Origin: Nocardiopsis alkaliphila YIM 80379
GTDB taxonomy: Bacteria > Actinomycetota > Actinomycetes > Streptosporangiales > Streptosporangiaceae
Length of the DNA stretch: 43,528 nt
Assembly: GCF_000341005.1 (NCBI RefSeq)
Contig: NZ_ANBD01000034.1
Location: 12,570-56,097 of the forward strand
Direction: 5' to 3'
The notes beneath the pieces were generated by a model. It was not told the DNA's origin, made no database searches, and saw only the letters and a list, made by a program, of their open reading frames with translations. The position numbers were made by a program, and so were the translations under genes. Shown piece after piece: positions 15,781-25,106 of this stretch (position 1 is the first letter of the stretch; every line of letters starts with the position of its first letter).

Positions 15781-16818
15781 GTGGTCGGTACCCCATCCCG
15801 AGACGTCACCATCTCCGCCATCGCGGCCGAGGCCGGTGTCTCAGCACCGACGGTCTCCCGCGTCCTCAACGGAAGGGGGGACGTGGCCCCCGCCACCCGT
15901 GAGCGCGTCGAAAAGCTGCTGCGCAGGCACGGCTACCGTCGTCGCGGCCAGCGCTCCAAGGAGCGCGTCGACCTGATCGACCTGGTCTTCAACGATCTGG
16001 ACAGTCCTTGGGCGGTCGAGATCATCCGTGGGGTGGAGGACGTGGCCCACCAGGCCGGTGCCGGCGTGGTGGTCTCGGCGATACATCGACGGGCCAGCTC
16101 GGCCCGACAGTGGTTGGACAACGTGCGCTCCCGGGTCAGCGACGGAACGATCCTGGTCACCACGGATCTGGCTCCCTCCCTCGACGAAGAACTGCGGGAG
16201 CTACGGGTGCCCGCGGTCGTCATCGATCCGGTGGGCGTGCCCGACCTGGCCACACCCACCATCGGCGCCACCAACTGGTCCGGTGGATTGAGCGCCACCG
16301 AGTACCTCATCGATCTGGGGCACCGGCGCATCGGGTTCGTCGAGGGCCGTCCCGAACTGTGGTGCAGCCGTGCGCGGATGGGGGGCTACCGGGCGGCCCT
16401 GGAAATGGCCGGGATCGCGGTGGAGGGTGATCTCATCGTTCCGGGGGAGTACACCTACGAGTCGGGGTTTCGCGCCGGCCGCCGACTGTTCGAGAGCCAG
16501 GATCCGCCCAGTGCCGTGTTCGTCTCCAGTGACCAGATGGCCTTGGGCGTGTACGAGGCGCTGCGGCGACGCGGCCTGCGTGTGCCCGACGACGTCAGTG
16601 TGGTCGGATTCGACGACCTACCCGAGGCACGCTGGTCCTCACCTCCGTTGACGACGGTTCGCCAACCACTGGCCGACATGGGTCGAATGGCGATGCGCAC
16701 CATAGAGCGGATCATTCGGGACGAGCACATCGAGAGTTCTCGCATCGAGTTGGCCACCGGTCTCGTCGTCCGTGACAGCACCGCACCCCCACCCCACACC
16801 CGCCCGGCCTCCACCTGA
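15781..16818 (+). CDS. LacI family transcriptional regulator (probable xylan-gene repressor)
   Basis: Sugar-responsive repressor of 345 aa. The LacI HTH is near the N terminus (VTISAIAAEAGVSAPTVSRVLNG), followed by the periplasmic-binding-protein-like effector domain with GYRAALEMAGI and the C-terminal VVGFDDLPEARWSSPPLTTVRQP. GTG 15781 follows AGGAGG at good spacing. It is divergent from the xylanase, whose leader carries two overlapping palindromes, so it most likely represses the xylanase until a xylo-oligosaccharide binds. The ligand is inferred from context only. Confidence 0.92.
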   Translation: MVGTPSRDVTISAIAAEAGVSAPTVSRVLNGRGDVAPATRERVEKLLRRHGYRRRGQRSKERVDLIDLVFNDLDSPWAVEIIRGVEDVAHQAGAGVVVSAIHRRASSARQWLDNVRSRVSDGTILVTTDLAPSLDEELRELRVPAVVIDPVGVPDLATPTIGATNWSGGLSATEYLIDLGHRRIGFVEGRPELWCSRARMGGYRAALEMAGIAVEGDLIVPGEYTYESGFRAGRRLFESQDPPSAVFVSSDQMALGVYEALRRRGLRVPDDVSVVGFDDLPEARWSSPPLTTVRQPLADMGRMAMRTIERIIRDEHIESSRIELATGLVVRDSTAPPPHTRPAST

Positions 16819-16854
16819 GTCGTCCCCCTCGCCGGCGGGCCCTCGGGGGCGCCC

Positions 16855-17412
16855 TCAGCGAGGCGAGGTGAGCAGGAGCCAGGTGTCGTGGGCATCGGCG
16901 TAGGGGGAGCGTCCAGCCTCGGCGGCGACGGCGATCACACCCACCAAGGCACCGGCGACGAAGGCCGCGTGCAGTTTCGGGGGCACATCGGTGTGCGCCG
17001 ATGGGCGCCTACCCGCGGTGAAGCCCGGTGTCAGCTCCCGGGTGATGCGTTCGCGCAGTATCTCGGCCGAACGTGCGCCGCCGCGTTCGGCGAACATCCG
17101 TCGGTAGAGCACGGCGTTCTCGGCCACGTGGGTGAACAGGTCCACCAAGGGTTCGGGGGTTGGATCACCCGGAGAGTCCAGGGGGCACAGCATCGCGCAG
17201 CGGGCCACGTGCGCCACCGCGTCCTCCATGGCATCGGCCACCAGAGCGTCCAGGTCGGCGTAGTGCTGGTAGGCGGTGGCGCGGTTGACCTGGGCACGTC
17301 GGGCGACGGCCGCCATGGTGATGGAGGCGAGTTCCTGTTCCGCGGCCAGGGAGAGCAGCGCGGTGCGCAGGCGCTCACGGGTTCGGCGGACCCGGGGATC
17401 GTGGGGATTCAT
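16855..17412 (-). CDS. TetR family transcriptional regulator
   Basis: A 185-aa TetR-like repressor. The HTH region is TRERLRTALLSLAAEQELASITMAAVARRAQVNRATAYQHY; the rest is the variable effector domain. ATG 17412 is used; ATG 17421 is possible. It is divergent from the DsbA-like gene across an imperfect 18-bp-arm inverted repeat that occupies the shared promoter, indicating that it represses both itself and the DsbA-like gene. The effector is unknown. Confidence 0.88.
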   Translation of the reverse strand: MNPHDPRVRRTRERLRTALLSLAAEQELASITMAAVARRAQVNRATAYQHYADLDALVADAMEDAVAHVARCAMLCPLDSPGDPTPEPLVDLFTHVAENAVLYRRMFAERGGARSAEILRERITRELTPGFTAGRRPSAHTDVPPKLHAAFVAGALVGVIAVAAEAGRSPYADAHDTWLLLTSPR

Positions 17413-17421
17413 GGTCCACAT

Positions 17422-17463
17422 GATAAGCGACACATGTTGCTTTAACAACAAGTGTCGTTTATC
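17422..17463. promoter_or_regulatory. Large inverted-repeat operator between tetR and the DsbA-like gene
   Basis: GATAAGCGACACATGTTG and CAACAAGTGTCGTTTATC are complementary at 16 of 18 positions around a 6-nt centre. The repeat begins 10 nt from the tetR start and ends 8 nt before the DsbA-like gene. Confidence 0.75.
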
Positions 17464-17471
17464 TTCATGGT

Positions 17472-18449
17472 ATGCGAATCGAGATCTGGGCGGACCCGGT
17501 CTGCCCCTGGGCGTACATCGGCAGGCGCCGTCTGGACAGGGCGCTCAAGGGTCGGGCCGAAGGGGCCGCCGAGGTCGTATGGCGTCCGTACCGAATCGAT
17601 CCCACCGCGCCCACGGTGTCCGAACCGATCGACGAGGTCATGCGTGACCCCTTCGTCGAGGAGAGCCTTCGGGCGTGTGGGCCGGAGCCCACTGAGGAGG
17701 GTGAACTGGTCAGGGTGTCGGAACTGGCCGAGGTCGAAGGCATCGAGGGTGATTGGGGTGCGGCCTGGCGGGCGAACAGCCATGACGCCCACCGGCTGCT
17801 CGTCTTGGCCGAGGAAGAAGGTGGGGCCGACCTCCAGGACACCGTGGCCGAGCGGATCCTTCGCGCACACTTCGTGGAGGGCCGTGACATCGCCGATCAC
17901 ACGGTGTTGAGCGCGATCGCCACGGATGCCGGCTTCATCCGCGGTGGTGAGAGGATGGCCGCAGGCGATGGCGACCGGCGGGTTCGCGAGCTCCTGCTCA
18001 CCGGCAAGGCCGAGGGTGTGCGCACCTCTCCCACCTTCGTGGTCCACGGCATGTCCCTGTCCGGCGCCCAGGCCCCCGCCCTCATGGCGGACTTCCTCGC
18101 CGAGGCCGCCCTGCGGCGGCCCCGGGAGCTGCCCGAGGAGGTGGCGCGCCTCCGCCGCTGCGAGGCCCTGCTCACCCGACGTGATCCGCTGGGTGCGCTG
18201 GAGTTGCTCCAGCCCTTGTTGGAGGAGCACGGTTCGGACCGATCGGTCCGCCTGCTGGCGGCCCGCGCCTACTTCCACTCGGCCCAGCTCGGGCGGGCTC
18301 GCCGGCTTCTGGAGGAATTGGTCGCCCAAGGATCGGACGACGCCTACGCCCACCTGCTCATGGGGCACACACTTCGGCGACAGGGGGAACGGGAACTGGC
18401 CGAACCGTATCTCAGGTTGGCCGCGGTGATGGATCCGGCCCTGGCCTGA
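17472..18449 (+). CDS. DsbA/FrnE-like thioredoxin-fold protein with C-terminal TPR-like region
   Basis: 325 aa. The first ~215 residues match the cytoplasmic DsbA subfamily that includes FrnE and 2-hydroxychromene-2-carboxylate isomerase: IEIWADPVCPWAYIG at the active site and GVRTSPTFVVHG near the end. The usual CPWC is CPWA here (C11 kept, second cysteine absent), so a dithiol oxidoreductase seems unlikely; a monothiol or isomerase-like role fits better. Residues about 230-325 form helical repeats resembling TPR (ALELLQPLLEEH, AYFHSAQLGRARRLLEEL, AYAHLLMGHTLRRQGE). ATG 17472 is 8 nt after the divergent TetR operator. Function unknown beyond family. Confidence 0.82.
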   Translation: MRIEIWADPVCPWAYIGRRRLDRALKGRAEGAAEVVWRPYRIDPTAPTVSEPIDEVMRDPFVEESLRACGPEPTEEGELVRVSELAEVEGIEGDWGAAWRANSHDAHRLLVLAEEEGGADLQDTVAERILRAHFVEGRDIADHTVLSAIATDAGFIRGGERMAAGDGDRRVRELLLTGKAEGVRTSPTFVVHGMSLSGAQAPALMADFLAEAALRRPRELPEEVARLRRCEALLTRRDPLGALELLQPLLEEHGSDRSVRLLAARAYFHSAQLGRARRLLEELVAQGSDDAYAHLLMGHTLRRQGERELAEPYLRLAAVMDPALA

Positions 18450-18466
18450 GGTGGGCCCCTGTCGAG

Positions 18467-18491
18467 GCCCCACTCGTTCCCCGAGTGGGGC
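18467..18491 (+). terminator. Intrinsic terminator after the DsbA-like gene
   Basis: GCCCCACTCG pairs with CGAGTGGGGC across a 5-nt loop, 17 nt after the stop codon; no T run follows. Confidence 0.7.
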
Positions 18492-18580
18492 GCCCTGCTG
18501 AGCTCACGGCTTTGCTCCACGCGGGCACATTCTTCCCCGGAGCGGACTTCTTTCCCAGCAGTAAGCAACCGATGGCGATG

Positions 18581-18603
18581 TTTACACTACTCTTAGTTAC
18601 AAT
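18581..18603 (+). promoter_or_regulatory. AT-rich promoter region for the polysaccharide/sulfation operon
   Basis: An AT-rich island in GC-rich DNA, about 90 nt before the sugar transferase gene, ends in TACAAT (18598-18603), a good -10 match. TTACACT and TTAGT words just upstream resemble those in front of wzz (36778-36810). No consensus -35 is visible at the right distance. Confidence 0.4.
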
Positions 18604-18692
18604 TCGGGGTGGTGAAGGGGTGTGCCACCCCGACGGCGCGCCCCGCCGTGCCGCCCTCTGAGCGGGTCCCATGACACCAGGGGCGCTTACGC

Positions 18693-20255
18693 ATGGGGAG
18701 TGTCCGAAACCTTACGTGCTCTTGGGGGAAGACGTTGGTCACAGGTAGTGGGACCATCCAGGGAGAACCCGCCGTCCCACCGGCGCGCACGAAGGGTGGT
18801 TCGCAACGGCGAGAGCGTCTCAGCTCCTTTCATGTTCGGTCCTTGCCGGGAACCGAGGCCTGGTCGCGCTCCTATGTCATCGGTCTGGTCGGGATCGACT
18901 CGTTCGCCGCCTTGATGGCGGCCCTCTCCGGGACCATCGTCCGCTTCCACGGATCGCTGACGGCGGAGACCACGACGCCCTATCTGCTGCTCTCGCTCGC
19001 ACTGCCACCGGTCTGGATCGCCTTCGTCCGCCTCGGTGGTGGATACGAGCGCCGATTCCTCGGAATCGGTACGGAGGAGTACCGACGCGTCGCCGTCTCC
19101 GGGGCCTTCCTCGCCGCCACGATCGCCATCGGTGCCTACGCCATCAAGTTCGATCTGGCCCGTGGATACGTGTTGGTGACCCTGCCCCTGATCGTCCTGC
19201 TGAGTCTTTGTCTTCGCTACGCCCGACGCAAGGCCCTGCACCACAGCCGCCGCGCGGGCAGATGTATGAGCGGGGTGGTGGTCGTCGGCTACCGAAGCGC
19301 AGCGGGCGAGCTCATCACCCGCTTCCGTGAGGAGATCTACCACGGCATGCGCGTCGTGGGAGTATGCCTTCCCGAACACGAGGGCGACACGACCGAGGTG
19401 CGCGGCTGCCCGGTCCTGGGTACCTTCGGTGACGCCGCCGATGCCGCGGCCCTGACCGGAGCCGACACCGTCGCGGTCCTGGCCTGTCCCGAGATGGACG
19501 GTGTGGAACTGCGCCGGCTGGCGTGGAAGCTGGAGAAGACGGGTATCGACCTCACCGTCGCTTCCGCCCTCATGGAGGTCGCCGGCCCCCGCACCACCAT
19601 CCGACCCGTCGCGGGTCTGCCCCTACTGCACGTGGAACACCCCGAACTGGTCGGTGCGCGCCGGCTGATCAAGGGAATCTTCGATCGCTGCGCCGCCGCG
19701 CTCGCCCTCCTCCTGCTCCTGCCCCTGTTCGCGGTACTGGTCGTCCTGGTCCGTGCCGAGGACGGTGGCCCCGCCCTGTTTCGACAGACACGCGTAGGAC
19801 GGGACGGGGCCGAGTTCACCGTGTACAAGTTCCGTACGATGGTGATCGATGCCGAAGCGCTGAAGATGGTGCTCCGGTCGCGCAACGAGCACGACGGTGT
19901 GCTCTTCAAGATGCGTCGGGACCCCAGGGTCACTCCCGTGGGGGCATGGCTGCGGCGGTACTCCCTTGACGAACTCCCTCAGCTCGTCAACGTGCTACGC
20001 GGGGAAATGTCATTGGTCGGTCCCAGACCTCCGCTACCAGAGGAGGTCGCTCGGTACGGACATGACGTCCGACGCCGGCTGGTGGTCAAGCCGGGATTGA
20101 CGGGTCTGTGGCAGGTCAGCGGCCGTTCCGATCTGTCCTGGGAGGAATCGGTCCGTCTGGATCTGCGGTACGTGGAGAATTGGTCGCTGACGCTGGACAT
20201 TCAGATTCTATGGAAGACGTGGTCAGCTGTGATCCGTGGGGCGGGAGCGTACTAG
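18693..20255 (+). CDS. Polyprenyl-phosphate sugar-1-phosphate transferase (exopolysaccharide priming)
   Basis: Membrane enzyme that starts polysaccharide repeat units by moving a sugar-1-phosphate from a nucleotide sugar onto undecaprenyl phosphate (WbaP/CpsE-type). The 520-aa protein has about four N-terminal membrane segments, a Rossmann-like middle domain (SGVVVVGYRSAAGELITRF) and a fifth hydrophobic segment (~335-355). The catalytic domain contains FRQTRVGRDG, YKFRTM, RRYSLDELPQL, LVGPRPPLPEE and KPGLTGLWQVSGRS. ATG 18693 is used; TTG 18735 behind GGGGGA is a credible shorter start. cysQ follows after 3 nt and cysD/cysN after that, which ties polymer initiation to sulfate activation. The sugar added cannot be read from sequence. 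Confidence 0.92.
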   Translation: MGSVRNLTCSWGKTLVTGSGTIQGEPAVPPARTKGGSQRRERLSSFHVRSLPGTEAWSRSYVIGLVGIDSFAALMAALSGTIVRFHGSLTAETTTPYLLLSLALPPVWIAFVRLGGGYERRFLGIGTEEYRRVAVSGAFLAATIAIGAYAIKFDLARGYVLVTLPLIVLLSLCLRYARRKALHHSRRAGRCMSGVVVVGYRSAAGELITRFREEIYHGMRVVGVCLPEHEGDTTEVRGCPVLGTFGDAADAAALTGADTVAVLACPEMDGVELRRLAWKLEKTGIDLTVASALMEVAGPRTTIRPVAGLPLLHVEHPELVGARRLIKGIFDRCAAALALLLLLPLFAVLVVLVRAEDGGPALFRQTRVGRDGAEFTVYKFRTMVIDAEALKMVLRSRNEHDGVLFKMRRDPRVTPVGAWLRRYSLDELPQLVNVLRGEMSLVGPRPPLPEEVARYGHDVRRRLVVKPGLTGLWQVSGRSDLSWEESVRLDLRYVENWSLTLDIQILWKTWSAVIRGAGAY

Positions 20256-20258
20256 TCG

Positions 20259-21050
20259 GTGAAGAGCATCCGAAACGATCATGAGGTGGCCCGGGACCTG
20301 GCGAGCGAGGCCGGCCAGTTGTTGCTGCGCCTACGCGCCCGACACGGCTTCGACGAACCCGAGGTCTTGCGCACCCTGGGGGACCGGACCTCACACGAGT
20401 TCTTGTTCTCCGCGCTCGGCCGATTGCGACCCAGCGACGCGGTGTTGTCGGAAGAAGGCGTGGACGATCCGGCGCGCCTGAGGTCGCGCCGGGTCTGGAT
20501 CATCGACCCCTTGGACGGTACCCGGGAGTTCTCCGAGCCCGGCCGGACCGACTGGGCCGTGCACGTGGCCCTGTGGGAGAACGGTGACCTGGTCGCCGGC
20601 GCGGTGGCCCTGCCCGCGCAGGGCAGCTGCCTGTCCACGGTGGACCCGCCGTGGTTGCCGGAGGAACGTCCGGAGGACCAGCGACTGCGTATCACCGCCA
20701 GCCGCACCCGACCTCCCGCCTTCGTGCAACGCATGGCCACCCAGCTCGGGGCCGAGGTCGTTCCGATGGGTTCGGCCGGAGCGAAGATCTGCGCCGTGCT
20801 GCTCGGGGTCGCCGACATCTACGTGCACGCGGGTGGCCAGTACGAGTGGGACAGCGCCGCCCCGGTCGCGGTCGCGCGCGCCGCGGGTCTGCACACCTCT
20901 CGGATCGATGGGTCCGAGCTGCGCTACAACGCAGCCAACCCACTACTCCCAGATATCCTTGTATGTCGATCGGAATTGTCGGGTATGTTGTTGGCGAGCA
21001 TCCGCGATGGAGCGGACCTTGACAGCGCCGGTCCGCACGTGGGGGGCTGA
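20259..21050 (+). CDS. cysQ: 3'(2'),5'-bisphosphate nucleotidase / inositol monophosphatase family, CysQ-like
   Basis: Mg2+-dependent phosphatase that in this context should turn PAP, the by-product of sulfotransferases, into AMP. The 263 aa contain the family motifs SEEG (64-67), the metal site DPLDGT (83-88) and WDSAAP (D198). The GTG start lies 3 nt after the sugar transferase stop and cysD begins 15 nt after the gene, so it is inside an operon. Family members also act on inositol phosphates, but the neighbours make PAP the better guess. Confidence 0.86.
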   Translation: MKSIRNDHEVARDLASEAGQLLLRLRARHGFDEPEVLRTLGDRTSHEFLFSALGRLRPSDAVLSEEGVDDPARLRSRRVWIIDPLDGTREFSEPGRTDWAVHVALWENGDLVAGAVALPAQGSCLSTVDPPWLPEERPEDQRLRITASRTRPPAFVQRMATQLGAEVVPMGSAGAKICAVLLGVADIYVHAGGQYEWDSAAPVAVARAAGLHTSRIDGSELRYNAANPLLPDILVCRSELSGMLLASIRDGADLDSAGPHVGG

Positions 21051-21065
21051 ACGAAGGACCCCACG

Positions 21066-22040
21066 ATGGAACCGGCCGTGTGTGTCGGTATTTCTAAGGC
21101 GGATTCCATGGGTCAGGCCAGCCAGCAGACCCTCGGGCGCTACCAGCTCTCCCAGCTGGACGTACTCGAGGCAGAGTCGATCTTCATCATGCGCGAGGTG
21201 GCCGCGGAGTTCGAGCGGCCCGTGCTGTTGTTCTCCGGAGGCAAGGACTCCATCGTCATGCTGCGCCTGGCGGAGAAGGCGTTCTGGCCGGGGCCCATCC
21301 CCTTCCCGGTCATGCACGTAGACACCGGGCACAACTTCGAGGAGGTCATCGACTTCCGCGACCGTAGGGTGGCCCAGGCAGGGGTGCGACTGGTCGTCGC
21401 CTCCGTCCAGGCACAGATCGACGCAGGAAAGGTCAGTGAACCCACTGGACGCTGGGCCAGTCGCAACCGGCTCCAGACCTCGGCCCTGTTGGAGGCCATC
21501 GAGGAGAACGGGTTCGACGCGGCCTTCGGTGGTGCCCGTCGTGACGAGGAGAAGGCCCGGGCCAAGGAACGGGTCTTCTCCTTCCGGGACGAGTTCGGCC
21601 AGTGGGATCCCAAGAACCAGCGTCCCGAGCTCTGGAACGTGTACAACACCCGGATCAACCGCGATGAGCACATCCGGGTCTTTCCCATCTCCAACTGGAC
21701 CGAGCTGGACGTGTGGGAGTACGTCAAGCGTGAGCGGCTGGAGTTGCCCTCCATCTACTACGCGCACGAACGCAGTGTGTTCGAGCGCGACGGTATTCTG
21801 CTCGCCGACTCCCCGCTCATTCGGAGGGACGAGACCGAGGTCCCCTTCACCGAGACCGTGCGTTACCGCACCGTCGGTGACCTGACCTGCACGGGCGCGG
21901 TCAAGTCCACCGCCGTGGAACTGGACGAGATCATCGCGGAGATCGCGGCGACCCGGATCACCGAGCGCGGCCAGACCCGCGCCGATGACCGGACCAGCGA
22001 GGCCGCCATGGAGGACCGCAAGCGCGAGGGCTACTTCTGA
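21066..22040 (+). CDS. cysD: Sulfate adenylyltransferase subunit 2 (small subunit)
   Basis: Catalytic subunit of bacterial ATP sulfurylase, forming APS from ATP and sulfate with CysN. The 324 aa show the PP-loop LLFSGGKDSIVMLRLAEKAF, the MHVDTGHNFEEVIDFRD motif, GGARRDEEKARAKER and the C-terminal end MEDRKREGYF, all standard for CysD. ATG 21066 has GAAGGA 7 nt upstream; ATG 21108 would remove 14 non-conserved residues. It overlaps cysN by one base (TGATG), implying coupled translation and equal amounts of the two subunits. Confidence 0.95.
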   Translation: MEPAVCVGISKADSMGQASQQTLGRYQLSQLDVLEAESIFIMREVAAEFERPVLLFSGGKDSIVMLRLAEKAFWPGPIPFPVMHVDTGHNFEEVIDFRDRRVAQAGVRLVVASVQAQIDAGKVSEPTGRWASRNRLQTSALLEAIEENGFDAAFGGARRDEEKARAKERVFSFRDEFGQWDPKNQRPELWNVYNTRINRDEHIRVFPISNWTELDVWEYVKRERLELPSIYYAHERSVFERDGILLADSPLIRRDETEVPFTETVRYRTVGDLTCTGAVKSTAVELDEIIAEIAATRITERGQTRADDRTSEAAMEDRKREGYF

Positions 22041-23308
22041 TGAGCAATGACATCCTGAGATTCGCCACGGCGGGCTCCGTCGACGACGGCAAGAGCACCC
22101 TGATCGGGCGACTGCTGTACGACTCCAAATCGATCTTCGAGGACCAACTCGACGCCGTGGAGCGCACCAGTGTCGCCCGTGGCGAGGAGCAGACCAACCT
22201 CGCCCTGCTCACCGATGGCCTACGTGCCGAACGTGAGCAGGGCATCACCATCGACGTCGCCTACCGCTACTTCGCCACGCCCAAGCGCACCTTCATCATC
22301 GCCGACACCCCCGGGCACATCCAGTACACCCGGAACATGGTGACCGGTGCCTCCACCTCGGACCTGGCGATCATCCTGGTGGACGCGCGTAAGGGACTGC
22401 AGGAACAGAGCCGCCGGCACGCTTTCCTCACCACCCTGCTCCAGGTGCCACACCTGGTGCTGGCGGTGAACAAGATGGACCTGATCGACTACTCCCAGGA
22501 CCGCTTCGAGGAGATCAAGGCCGAGTTCACCGAATTCGCCGCCAGGCTGGACGCGCGTGACCTCACGTTCGTGCCGATCTCCGCGTTGCACGGCGACAAC
22601 GTGGTCACCGGCTCCGAGAACATGCCCTGGTACACGGGGCCCTCCTTGTTGCACCACCTGGAGAACGTGCACATCGCCTCGGATCGCAACTTGATCGACG
22701 CCCGCTTCCCGGTGCAGTACGTGATCCGACCGCACAAGTCGGACGACCCCGAACTGCACGACTACCGCGGTTACGCCGGGCAGGTGGCCGGGGGCGTGCT
22801 CAAACCGGGGGACGAGGTCACGCACCTGCCCTCGGGATTGTCCACACGAGTCTCCCGGATCCTCACTGCCGATGGTGAGGTCGCCGAGGCCTTCCCCCCG
22901 ATGTCGGTCACCCTTTTGCTGGAGGACGAGATCGACGTCTCCCGAGGGGACATGATCTGCCGTCCCAACAACACCCCCGCCGTCTCGCAGGACATCGAGG
23001 CGATGGTGTGCTGGTTGACCGATACCCGCAAGCTCACCCCGCGCACCAAGCTCATCGTCAAGCACACGACCCGTACCGCGAAGGTGATGGTCAAGGACCT
23101 GCGCTACCGGCTGGACGTCAACTCCTTGCATCGTGACGAGCAGGCCGACCACCTGGCGATCAACGAGATCGGTCGGGTGCGGTTGCGCTCCACCCAGCCC
23201 TTGTTCGTGGACGAGTACGCGAAGAACCGGCAGACCGGTGGCTTCATCCTCGTCGACGAGGACACCAACGTCACCGTGGGCGCCGGCATGGTCGTCAAGG
23301 CCGGGTAG
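22040..23308 (+). CDS. cysN: Sulfate adenylyltransferase subunit 1 (GTPase subunit), without CysC domain
   Basis: GTPase subunit of ATP sulfurylase; GTP hydrolysis drives APS formation by CysD. The 422-aa protein has the P-loop GSVDDGKST (12-20), switch region EREQGITIDVAYRYF, DTPGH, and NKMD, followed by EF-Tu-like beta-barrel domains. It ends where stand-alone CysN proteins end, so unlike NodQ or CysNC it has no fused APS kinase. A T-tailed hairpin closes the operon 16 nt later. Confidence 0.95.
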   Translation: MSNDILRFATAGSVDDGKSTLIGRLLYDSKSIFEDQLDAVERTSVARGEEQTNLALLTDGLRAEREQGITIDVAYRYFATPKRTFIIADTPGHIQYTRNMVTGASTSDLAIILVDARKGLQEQSRRHAFLTTLLQVPHLVLAVNKMDLIDYSQDRFEEIKAEFTEFAARLDARDLTFVPISALHGDNVVTGSENMPWYTGPSLLHHLENVHIASDRNLIDARFPVQYVIRPHKSDDPELHDYRGYAGQVAGGVLKPGDEVTHLPSGLSTRVSRILTADGEVAEAFPPMSVTLLLEDEIDVSRGDMICRPNNTPAVSQDIEAMVCWLTDTRKLTPRTKLIVKHTTRTAKVMVKDLRYRLDVNSLHRDEQADHLAINEIGRVRLRSTQPLFVDEYAKNRQTGGFILVDEDTNVTVGAGMVVKAG

Positions 23309-23323
23309 CCGGGCCGAACACGC

Positions 23324-23359
23324 GAACGGGACCGTCTTCGGAGGGTCCCGTTCTCTTTT
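23324..23359 (+). terminator. Intrinsic terminator after cysN
   Basis: GAACGGGACC pairs with GGTCCCGTTC across a 10-nt loop and is followed by TCTTTTG. Confidence 0.88.
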
Positions 23360-23769
23360 GTTCGGGCCCAGGGCACGGGCGAACCCCACACGATCGGTCA
23401 GGCCGAAAAAGGTGAGGTATCGCGGAGAAAATTCTGAATGCGAAGGTCCGGGGCGCCCTTTCTGGTCCTGAGTACCAAGAGGATCTATGTGAATAGCATT
23501 CACCAAAGATGTGGAAGTTACTCGTCGTTAGGGCGCTTCGGGTCGGCGGACGCCAGGCGTGGTGTCAGGATTCGGCGGCAGGTGAGCCCCCTTCGTCAAA
23601 CATAGGATGAATGTCCGGTTGCGAAAAAATTCTACAAAACTCTGGAAATTATGGTTCAACTCTGCCTAAAGTGGCGAAATCACAGGAAGATTCGCAGTCA
23701 GGCGAATACGAACGGTGATGAAGCTCGTTGTACCCCCAACCCCCGATATCCCCACAAGGAGGAAACCGC
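23360..23769 (+). other. 410-bp AT-richer regulatory region upstream of the subtilase gene
   Basis: No gene is visible. The stretch is notably AT-rich for this genome, especially 23610-23690 with A6, TTCTACAAAA and TTATGG words. It contains the inverted repeat GTGAAT-AGC-ATTCAC (23489-23503). It is probably the promoter and control region of the secreted protease, and its composition differs from neighbouring genes. AAGGAGG before 23770 is a near-ideal ribosome binding site. Confidence 0.5.
23489..23503. promoter_or_regulatory. Inverted repeat GTGAAT-N3-ATTCAC
   Basis: Perfect 6-bp arms with a 3-nt centre, 267 nt upstream of the protease start, in AT-rich DNA between cysN and the protease gene. 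The cognate regulator is unknown. Confidence 0.4.
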
Positions 23770-24927
<1,158 letters not shown>

Positions 24928-24990
24928 GTCCCACCGGTTTGTGGAGCCCCCGCACGTCCACAACCCGCGAGTGATCCAGGACAACGGGAC

Positions 24991-25030
24991 GGCCCCGGGC
25001 CGTAGGGAGCACCCCCTGCGGCCCGGGGCC
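24991..25030 (+). terminator. Hairpin terminator after the protease gene
   Basis: GGCCCCGGGCCG pairs perfectly with CGGCCCGGGGCC (12 bp, 16-nt loop) 63 nt after the stop codon. Confidence 0.75.
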
Positions 25031-25106
25031 TGGTCGTATCCACGACCATTCGGGCTTTGATCACACTCGGAGTTTGTTTGGTCGCCTTCGGTAATAGTCT
25101 GGGTGT

